Source: Cerasicoccus maritimus
Lineage (GTDB): Bacteria > Verrucomicrobiota > Verrucomicrobiia > Opitutales > Cerasicoccaceae
Length of the DNA stretch: 64,000 nucleotides
Reading direction: 5' to 3'
Assembly: GCA_031296935.1 (NCBI GenBank)
Contig: JAVDPD010000006.1
Coordinates: 1-64,000 of the forward strand
Position 1 is the first letter of the stretch. Each line of letters opens with the position of its first letter. Under the pieces are notes generated by a model that saw nothing but the letters and a program-made list of their open reading frames with translations, was not told where the DNA came from and did not search any database. The position numbers and the translations under genes are program-made. Shown piece by piece: positions 1 to 6,766 of the stretch.

Positions 1-220
1 TAACTACAAACCCTTACCAATGAGAAACGACAATGCTTACCATTGGTAGTCAAGTGGGATGGAGCTCGGACGCTTACGTTAGTAGCCTCACTCTCGATAG
101 ATATACGCCCAGTATGTGTTGTAGGCAAATTCCAACAGCCAGGTAATATTCGAATTTCGGGTTAGCGTGGGTCAAATTGCGATTCTTTGAGGAGCTTGAA
201 GAGCCAGGCTAACAGGAAAT
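1..220. other. Left-edge intergenic stretch
   Basis: I see no open reading frame, RNA gene or clear hairpin here. It lies beyond the 3' end of the leftward pseudopilin gene that stops at 221. No U-tract terminator could be recognised, so transcription may run further left out of the window. Confidence 0.5.
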
Positions 221-946
221 CTACTTTTGCACTGTGATATTTCTATAAAGGACATCGCCTTGAGGGATTGCTTCTACGTGGCCATCAACGAAAGCGACAG
301 GGGCTGCACCATTGGATCGATAGCTAAGTGCGCCACCGATTCCATCTTCAGAAGAATCCGTGGGGATGGGGGAATCCAGTTCTGTGTCTAGGCCAATCGT
401 TTTGAAAGCACTTGGCGTACTGAAGGTCGCGCTGGCGTATGTATTATTATCCCGCAAGGTTGCTTCACCAGCTAGAATCAGCTCCACCGGATTAATTATA
501 TTCCAGTAGGGAATTCTGGTGTCCTCATTGGAAATATTCGGGCAGATGGCGCCATGCACAGAGTAGGTGGAGGGGATTACATGGTTTTTAAGGTCACCTT
601 GTCGAATTTCCCGTTCTACCAGTGGAGAAACAAATACGTTTTCGGTTGAGCTGTTCGAATCGCTGATTTGTGCGATGTACGGCAGTAGTTCCACTGTCCA
701 GATCCGTTCTCCTTCTCCTGGTTTGTAAAAGTATCCTGGTGGGTAAAGGCCGTTGTTGTCAGATGTATACATCTGCATTGCGATTGCGATTTGTCGAAGA
801 TTGGATAGTGATTGAGATTCTTTTGCTGATTTGCGCACGCTGCCAACGGCCACAAGCAAGATGCTTCCCAGGATTGCAATAATGCCAATCGTAGCCAGTA
901 GTTCTACCAGAGTGAAGGCGCGGCGATGTGGTTTTAAATTATTCAA
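221..946 (-). CDS. Type II secretion/H-X9-DG-type pseudopilin
   Basis: A 241-residue protein with a prepilin N-terminus: a short basic leader, the cleavage/methylation motif AFTLVELL at residues 10-17, then a hydrophobic helix to about residue 36. The C-terminus has the NGAAPVAFVDGHVEAI block typical of H-X9-DG pseudopilins, but the histidine that names the family is replaced by serine (RSNG in place of RHNG). The first codon appears to be TTG, as no ATG precedes the leader. It starts 23 bp after the GH20 gene and is probably the last gene of that leftward unit. The family is common in Verrucomicrobiota, Lentisphaerota and Planctomycetota beside carbohydrate genes; its exact role is unknown. 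Surface or periplasmic assembly is inferred. Confidence 0.8.
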   Translation of the reverse strand: MNNLKPHRRAFTLVELLATIGIIAILGSILLVAVGSVRKSAKESQSLSNLRQIAIAMQMYTSDNNGLYPPGYFYKPGEGERIWTVELLPYIAQISDSNSSTENVFVSPLVEREIRQGDLKNHVIPSTYSVHGAICPNISNEDTRIPYWNIINPVELILAGEATLRDNNTYASATFSTPSAFKTIGLDTELDSPIPTDSSEDGIGGALSYRSNGAAPVAFVDGHVEAIPQGDVLYRNITVQK

Positions 947-969
947 GGTGTGGTAATTATAGTGAAATG

Positions 970-2898
970 TTAGCCTATATAGCTGGGCGATGCGGCTTGT
1001 CTATAGTTGATCGTCGTGGCTTGTGTCTGATTATGAGGCCATAGCTGTATACTGTTGCACTCTAGCTCATCGATGATCGTGTAGGGGGCATCCAGAAAGT
1101 AACAGAGCTTTTTTTGTAAAGTCGTTAGCCGAGATTGGAGTCCTGCGTAACGACGTTCGATTACCTCCCAGCCGAAGCAGCGGAAATTACGCCGCCAATT
1201 TTCTTCATGCAGTTCTTTCATGGCAGTTAGTTCCTGTAGTAATCGGAAAATTACGATTGTATTAATGTATTCAAGCTTCTGCAAATCTTTTGCTTTATAG
1301 GCGGGGCGAAGGGCTACATGGAGCTCAGCTTTTAGCGCTAGAACAATTGCGGCCTGACGGGCAATATCAGTATGGGTATCCACTGGGCCTGACCTGGCTA
1401 GCATCGAGAGCTGCTCGGCGGTCCGTTTGAAATGAGCACAGAATTCTGCCGTCAACTGTTGTTCGAAGTGGCCAATAAGGGGGTCGAGCCAAAGAATCCA
1501 TTTACTGACGTTTGCTTCATAATCAGAATCGGTGGGCACTGGTACGAGATCTAACTGACTGCCTACGATCCAATGCTCCATTCTTCCTCCGACGCTACCG
1601 AGGAAGTTTCGAGTTGTATTTTCAAATGAACCTTCAGCGGAGTATGCTTGGTCGGCAAAGCACTGGATGGCTGGCAGAGCGGAGAATGCTTCGCACTCCA
1701 TGCCGTCGTCACCCCACATCGTGACAAAGGTTTCACTTAGGCCCTCTTCACGTGCAGCCTGCATGCCAGCAGTAATTGTTTGTATAGAGTGAGGGAGCTG
1801 CGCCCAGAATCGGTTCCAAGTCCATACTCCTGCTGCAAAGATGGGTTCTTTGCCCAATGCACGGTGACGCTTAATCCATTCGTGGTAAAAGTTTGGGTCA
1901 GTGTGGTAGTAATCCCAGTAGACCAGTTCGACTGCTTCAGGGATGTTTTCGGCTAGAGTTGGATTGATTGAAGAGTCTATATCGTAGTAGCTGTTTTTTG
2001 GAGAACTTAGGCGGAAAAACATGTCGCTCCATATCATCGGCTTGAGTCCGAGTTGTTTGCAGGTTTTTACCGTTTCCTGTAGGTGATCGCACAGAATATG
2101 ATAGGGGGGCTTGAGGCCGTTTTTCAGGCGATAGATGCCGGAACCAATACCATGAGCTTCATCCATGCCAATGTGGATTCGATTGCTGCGAAATGGTGTT
2201 GATGCTGCATCGATCATTTTCTGCACGAACTGCTTCGTTTTTGCATCTCCAGCTAGCAGGACACCGTTGGTATCCTTGATATCCCGATACGCTGGCCACT
2301 GCAGAACTTGTTCCAAATGACCAAGGCATTGAATACAGGGGATCACTTCCTGCCCAAAAAGCGCTGCATAATCATCGATCTGCCTAAGTTCAGATTGAGT
2401 GTAGCCACCGCGGAAATAGCCGAATGACGGCTCTCCTGGGATCTCGTAGGTGTCCTCAGTGTAGAGCATCAACTGGTTAATGCCCATAAGAGCGAAATGT
2501 CGGATGAACTTCTTGATCGTTTTGAGATGGGGTACACCGTTGCGTGACACATCGATCATGGCTCCTATTGCGCGGAAGCTGCTTTGTTCATGTACTGGCT
2601 CTGGCTGTTGCCCATTACTTAATTGCCCCATCAATATGCCTATCGCTCGAAAGGCGCACGATGGTTCCGAGTAAGTAATGGCAACTCGCTTTGCCTGGAG
2701 GATGCTAATTTTGAGAAAGGGCTTTGCCTTGGGAGTGGGTACTAATTCTATGCTCCAAGATTCAGGCTTGGTGAGGAAGCGTTCCGGAAACAATTCTTTA
2801 ATGCCTTCCAGGGCTGTGGCGAGATCCGTGGGAAATGAGTCAAAGCAGAGAGTTGGCTTTTCCAAACTTTCTCCAGTGGATTCTAACGTCGATGCCAT
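970..2898 (-). CDS. GH20 beta-N-acetylhexosaminidase, GH20C-like
   Basis: The ATG at 2898 gives 642 residues. The frame runs open back to 3018, but that part overlaps the upstream gene, which stops at 2930; GTG 2919, preceded by AGGC, is an alternative start. The protein resembles the streptococcal GH20C type: VSRN substrate-side motif, YTEDTYEI and GYFRGGYT strand ends, and the catalytic Asp-Glu pair in HIGMDEAHGIG (D246-E247), followed by MIWSDMFFR. The length fits that group (about 630). There is no signal peptide, so cleavage of terminal GlcNAc or GalNAc probably happens in the cytoplasm after import by the neighbouring ABC system. The family assignment is strong; the exact substrate is inferred. 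Confidence 0.88.
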   Translation of the reverse strand: MASTLESTGESLEKPTLCFDSFPTDLATALEGIKELFPERFLTKPESWSIELVPTPKAKPFLKISILQAKRVAITYSEPSCAFRAIGILMGQLSNGQQPEPVHEQSSFRAIGAMIDVSRNGVPHLKTIKKFIRHFALMGINQLMLYTEDTYEIPGEPSFGYFRGGYTQSELRQIDDYAALFGQEVIPCIQCLGHLEQVLQWPAYRDIKDTNGVLLAGDAKTKQFVQKMIDAASTPFRSNRIHIGMDEAHGIGSGIYRLKNGLKPPYHILCDHLQETVKTCKQLGLKPMIWSDMFFRLSSPKNSYYDIDSSINPTLAENIPEAVELVYWDYYHTDPNFYHEWIKRHRALGKEPIFAAGVWTWNRFWAQLPHSIQTITAGMQAAREEGLSETFVTMWGDDGMECEAFSALPAIQCFADQAYSAEGSFENTTRNFLGSVGGRMEHWIVGSQLDLVPVPTDSDYEANVSKWILWLDPLIGHFEQQLTAEFCAHFKRTAEQLSMLARSGPVDTHTDIARQAAIVLALKAELHVALRPAYKAKDLQKLEYINTIVIFRLLQELTAMKELHEENWRRNFRCFGWEVIERRYAGLQSRLTTLQKKLCYFLDAPYTIIDELECNSIQLWPHNQTQATTINYRQAASPSYIG

Positions 2899-2929
2899 GC
2901 TGCTGTTCGAGTCACTCACGTCGGGATGC

Positions 2930-3970
2930 CTAGTTTGTCGCTGTCTGCTCTTTAGCTTCTGCCCATGCTTCGAGCATGGGGCCCGCAGTGCGGTAGCAGT
3001 GAATGAAAATTCCGCCAAAGCCGGGCTCGCTGCTCATATGGTCGCTTAGCTCTTTTATGGCTAGTGCAAGCTTTTCCGGTGCTTGGTTGTAGAACGTAAT
3101 GCTTGGGGTCTCAGCTAAGGGAACGCTTTCCAGTGACAGATAAACTTTGCCCCCGTTCTGACCAGCGTAGTCTACTTCATCTTGGCTGATCGCTGAAACT
3201 GAATTACTGCCGGTCATGTGAGTGCGGTAAGACATTATGCCGATGAAGTCGGACAAGTCTTGGACATGCTCATCAAGAAATTTCTCCTTACCATTGAATT
3301 GTACCTTTAGCGAGTCACGACCACTGTACCAGAATGGTATGTCATGAGCTACGGTTAAGGATGGATCACTCGCTTTTACTGTGCTTTGTATTTGTGCCAT
3401 CGTTTCCAGTAGCTCCATTGCGATGGCTTGCCGGTCGCCTTCTTTCCAGCGTTCCGTGACATAGGGTTCAATATCGTAGTGGAGTCCGGATAGCTTAGCG
3501 TCGTCCGGCTGGTTTTGATTAAATACCAGTATCGCATTGAGGCGGTTTATGGTGTCGGATCGATGTTCCTCAAAACCCATGAAGCCAGCGCCATCTAAAG
3601 CTTCTACTTTGATGCCAGCAGCATTTGCTTCCTTGAGGAGGCTGTTCCAGTTTTCCGCTTCGGCGAAAAGATAGCCATCGCTGGTTTTGTGGTATCTTAC
3701 TTGAACAAATATTCTTGTTATGCCGAATTTCTGGCAGAATTGGATCAGCTTTTCTCGCTCACCGGGATCGGCGACATATTCTTTTCGCCACACCCACATA
3801 CCAAGGTCTGTTCCTGGTGCCAGCAGATGGTGTTCCTGTAGTGTCGCTTCTGCATGCGGATGCATGCTGACGGATGGAGCACCCGCGGAAACTGCGCAAC
3901 AAAGTAGACTGCATGCAGTAATGGTGATGCTCCGTTTGGCAAATTTATATATAGCGATAGATGTCTGCAT
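2930..3970 (-). CDS. Secreted GH18-like TIM-barrel protein (copy A)
   Basis: The ATG at 3970 is chosen because it starts a clean signal peptide, MQTSIAIYKFAKRSITITAC, ending near SAGA; an upstream start at 4087 would run through a large stem-loop. The mature part begins LGMWVWRKEY. At residues 160-170 LSGLHYDIEPY matches the GH18 pattern (hydrophobic-x-G-x-x-x-D-x-E; D166, E168). Later blocks are FIGIMSYRTH, matching the barrel-closing strand, and GGIFIHCYR. A clear paralogue lies at 19137-20129. It sits between the secreted FDSY protein and the GH20 gene, which suggests an exported glycan hydrolase or binder. Enzyme activity is inferred from one motif only. Confidence 0.65.
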   Translation of the reverse strand: MQTSIAIYKFAKRSITITACSLLCCAVSAGAPSVSMHPHAEATLQEHHLLAPGTDLGMWVWRKEYVADPGEREKLIQFCQKFGITRIFVQVRYHKTSDGYLFAEAENWNSLLKEANAAGIKVEALDGAGFMGFEEHRSDTINRLNAILVFNQNQPDDAKLSGLHYDIEPYVTERWKEGDRQAIAMELLETMAQIQSTVKASDPSLTVAHDIPFWYSGRDSLKVQFNGKEKFLDEHVQDLSDFIGIMSYRTHMTGSNSVSAISQDEVDYAGQNGGKVYLSLESVPLAETPSITFYNQAPEKLALAIKELSDHMSSEPGFGGIFIHCYRTAGPMLEAWAEAKEQTATN

Positions 3971-4020
3971 TTCGGATAATTTTATATTGCTGATTTGTGA
4001 GCTATGAAGCTGTGGCATGA

Positions 4021-4076
4021 ATATGCTGGGGAGTGGATGGGTGCAGCAGTGTGATGCTGCACCCATCCCGGCATAT
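4021..4076 (-). other. Long intercistronic stem-loop
   Basis: A perfect 14-bp stem (GGATGGGTGCAGCA at 4035-4048, complement at 4055-4068) closes on the 6-nt loop GTGTGA. It is extended by an outer ATATGC/GCATAT pairing at 4021-4026 and 4071-4076. It lies between the FDSY protein gene and the GH18-like gene. No T-run follows on the minus strand, so it is more likely an mRNA processing or stabilising hairpin than an intrinsic terminator. Confidence 0.65.
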
Positions 4077-4135
4077 GATTGCCGCAACGAGGTAGAAAAA
4101 GTTGGTTTAGGGGCGGGCTAATTTTGCCCTGTTGA

Positions 4136-4768
4136 TTACTTGGTGTTAGTGATGACGATTACGGAATCGATGTATACGTCTTGCCGAGCACGCGACTCAA
4201 TTTGGTTTTCAAAACGGAGCCGAATGGATTTTATCTCAGCCAGTGTTTCATTGAAACTGCTTTTTCCAGACACTCGCTCCATTTCTGTGTCGAGTAAGGA
4301 GAATTGAGCTTCTTCGTATTTACCGAAATCAATTTCAACTTCTTCGTCTGCTTTGGTTTGCCAAATACTGTTGTCGGGCCCTCCTTCAATCGCAAGGCGA
4401 AGGGATGTCGTAGTACTGGGGGCATCAAAATTGCCATCATCCCTCAATATTTTCAGCCAAACAACGCAGGTTATGAAACGGGTTAAATTTTGTGCCTGAG
4501 TCGGTGGTTGAAACAAACGCATGTTCGCGTTGTTTCCGACGTCCCAATTCAGATTGAAAAGCGCTGCATTGGAGCCTGCGTATCCTTCTTCAATAGCTAA
4601 AGAGGCAGGGCCGGAGGATGCTGCGCTGCCAAAGGAGTTCCATTTCAGCCGCAGCTCTTCTGTGTTGGAATAACTATCAAAATCGTCAATGACCAAATGC
4701 TCAGCGAATAATGCCTGTAACACGAATATAGTGGCTGAGATCGATAAGCCTAATTTTTTAATGAACAT
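4136..4768 (-). CDS. Secreted 'DDFDSY' beta-sandwich-like protein (copy A)
   Basis: A 210-residue protein with a signal peptide (MFIKKLGLSISATIFVLQA, cleaved near FAEH). The mature part starts LVIDDFDSYSNTEELRLKWN and is followed by SGSNAALFNLNWD-like and IRLRFENQ blocks. The DDFD...W opening and strand-rich body recall CBM11/CIA30-type carbohydrate-binding sandwiches, but that is only a similarity of pattern. A paralogue at 20294-20986 shares the same blocks and keeps a PEP-CTERM anchor; this copy ends at ITNTK and has none. It is transcribed from a palindrome-bearing promoter just upstream (4812-4847) and precedes a GH18-like gene, as its paralogue does. Confidence 0.72.
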   Translation of the reverse strand: MFIKKLGLSISATIFVLQALFAEHLVIDDFDSYSNTEELRLKWNSFGSAASSGPASLAIEEGYAGSNAALFNLNWDVGNNANMRLFQPPTQAQNLTRFITCVVWLKILRDDGNFDAPSTTTSLRLAIEGGPDNSIWQTKADEEVEIDFGKYEEAQFSLLDTEMERVSGKSSFNETLAEIKSIRLRFENQIESRARQDVYIDSVIVITNTK

Positions 4769-4811
4769 GATCTGTTTGAATCTACACTAGCTAGTCAAAT
4801 ATGCCTAAGGG

Positions 4812-4847
4812 TTCATTGAATGAAATAATTGCGAAAAGGGTTGTCTG
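4812..4847 (-). promoter_or_regulatory. Palindromic operator/promoter before copy-A module
   Basis: TTCATTGAATGAA at 4812-4824 is a perfect 6-1-6 palindrome 43 bp upstream of the ATG at 4768. Reading leftward, CAGACA (4847-4842) stands exactly 17 bp before it, in the place taken by TTGACA at the two sister sites. A perfect TTGACA also occurs at 4853-4848, with a 23-bp spacer. See the copies at 10765-10801 and 21000-21035. Confidence 0.6.
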
Positions 4848-4897
4848 TGTCAACTTCAAATTTATCAAGAAACCATGACGAATAAACCTGTGGAGGT

Positions 4898-6766
4898 CTA
4901 TTTTTCAACTGGGACCACAATGCCGCGCATGATGATTCGCTGGCAGAAAATAAAGAGTAGGAGTGTGGGAATCGCTGCGATAAGCACAGAGGCAAAAATG
5001 CCGCCTGTTGAGGCCTCAAGCTGAAACTGGTATAGCCAAACGCTGAGAAGCCACATTTGGGGATCGGGCGCGACAAGCAGCGGATAGAGAAACATGGTGT
5101 AGGCGCTGTTGAAAGCGCTCAAGGCGACTACGGCAAGGATTGGCTTACTTAGTGCCAAGGTGATTTGGAAAAAAATGCGCATTTCGGACGCGCCATCAAT
5201 GCTTGCAGCTTCATAGAGTTCTTTGGGGAGTGAGTCGAAAAAGCCCTTCAATAAAAATATTAGGTATCCGTTGGCGATGGTTGGTAAAACCAGGGCCGCG
5301 AATGTGTTCATCATGTTGAGCTTTTGCAGAATAAGAAATGTTGGAATCAGTGTGACCATCGGTGGGAAAGCCATTGTAGCCATGAGTAGCAGAAGAATCT
5401 TGTAAGAGCCGGGTAATTGAAAGCGTGACATCGCATAGGCGGTCAGCGGATTGATAATCAAGGCAGACAAGACCGATAACGAACAAAAGATGACAGTGTT
5501 TAGGAAGGGGCGGCCTTCAACAAATAGTTCATCAATGACATTTACGAAATTACGGACTGCAAAGTCTTTTTTGAGAGTTGAGCTATTGGACTGAATGAAC
5601 TGCCATTCCAATTCTGCGGATGGTGGGTAGATTGCGTCCATGCTGGTGTAGGTTGTATTGAGTTGGCTATTTATTTCGGACAGTGATCCGTATTGTCGAT
5701 GTAGCCAATCTCGCCAGCGAAACTCAGGTCCAGCTAATCGAAGTTTTGTCGGCGATAGCGTTTTAAGAAAGCTATTGTAGTCTGTGCGTCTTGCACCGCT
5801 GAGCCATTCATTCTCTGGATGAGTGATTTCTCCAAAACTTTTCAAATCTGTGCCCCATGCCTCGTTGAGTTGGACAATGCTGGCGTAGGTAGCTTGGAGG
5901 AATTCCTGATAGCTCTGTGGTGATACATTTTGCGTGAGGACATAGGAAGCGTTGAGTTCTTCGAGCACGAACTCAATCCAGAGTGCCTGGTAAGCTTCGC
6001 TACCGTCACTCGGGTAGGTTTGTTCCAGCCGAAATGATTCAAAGCTTCTTAAGTCTCTTCCTAATGCCTCGGCAAAGGCCGTGGTGTCGTAGCGGCCAAA
6101 ACGGGGGTAAACCATACGATCCAAGAAAAAGCCGGTTGGACTGATCGCATATAGCTCGCCCAGTGGCGTGGAGGATTGAGTTTCGAAGTAGGCATCTCCC
6201 ACGGCGTTGTTCGGGTAGTCATAGCGTTGAGAGAGCGGGTCAGGCTGTGGAACGGTGATATTGAGCCAGGTTGCGGCGACACCTCCTGTTTCACGGTTAA
6301 ATGCTTCGAGGTCGCCGTGAAATTGATTCTTCAGATCATCGCGAAGCCTGCGCAGGTTGTTCGGCACAGTTTTTAAGCCTGTTACGCCACCAAGGACTAG
6401 CCATTCTCGTGGCATGGATGACTCTTTTAGGAAGGCGGCGTATTCGTTGGCCAGCGCTTCATTTGGGAGCGGCGTTTGTGCCTGGCGGAACTTAATGTGG
6501 TTTGTCAGATGTGCTTGGTTTAGCAAGTCGATGCGTTGTCCGTACTTGGTTTCGAGAAACTTCTGGTAGAGCTCAGCGCTTTGGTAGAGATACGTTGGGA
6601 CGAGGTTTAAGTCGTTCTCATCCATTTCGCTTTTCAAGGAGCCGGAAACCATCAGTGCAAACGGATAAAGAATCGTGATGCTGCCAAGTGTCAGGGTGAG
6701 CAGAATTAAGGCGTGAGCGAAACGTCCTTTGAGCGTGCGTGCTGCTTGTTGTGAAATGATGGGCAT
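4898..6766 (-). CDS. MalG-like ABC permease with large extracytoplasmic insert
   Basis: A 622-residue inner-membrane permease, about twice the usual size of 270-300. Residues 18-40 form the first membrane helix. Residues about 415-615 are the remaining permease core with the EAA loop EAASIDGASEMRIFF near 519-533, which docks the ATPase. Between them lie about 360 hydrophilic residues in the position of the first periplasmic loop. This insert carries internal repeats such as YQEFLQATYASIVQLNEAWG (286-305) and WRDWLHRQYGSLSEINSQLN (351-370). Its ATG directly follows the TAG of the fused binding protein-permease, with a strong AAGGAGG site. It is the second membrane half of the amino-sugar importer. 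Confidence 0.85.
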   Translation of the reverse strand: MPIISQQAARTLKGRFAHALILLTLTLGSITILYPFALMVSGSLKSEMDENDLNLVPTYLYQSAELYQKFLETKYGQRIDLLNQAHLTNHIKFRQAQTPLPNEALANEYAAFLKESSMPREWLVLGGVTGLKTVPNNLRRLRDDLKNQFHGDLEAFNRETGGVAATWLNITVPQPDPLSQRYDYPNNAVGDAYFETQSSTPLGELYAISPTGFFLDRMVYPRFGRYDTTAFAEALGRDLRSFESFRLEQTYPSDGSEAYQALWIEFVLEELNASYVLTQNVSPQSYQEFLQATYASIVQLNEAWGTDLKSFGEITHPENEWLSGARRTDYNSFLKTLSPTKLRLAGPEFRWRDWLHRQYGSLSEINSQLNTTYTSMDAIYPPSAELEWQFIQSNSSTLKKDFAVRNFVNVIDELFVEGRPFLNTVIFCSLSVLSALIINPLTAYAMSRFQLPGSYKILLLLMATMAFPPMVTLIPTFLILQKLNMMNTFAALVLPTIANGYLIFLLKGFFDSLPKELYEAASIDGASEMRIFFQITLALSKPILAVVALSAFNSAYTMFLYPLLVAPDPQMWLLSVWLYQFQLEASTGGIFASVLIAAIPTLLLFIFCQRIIMRGIVVPVEK

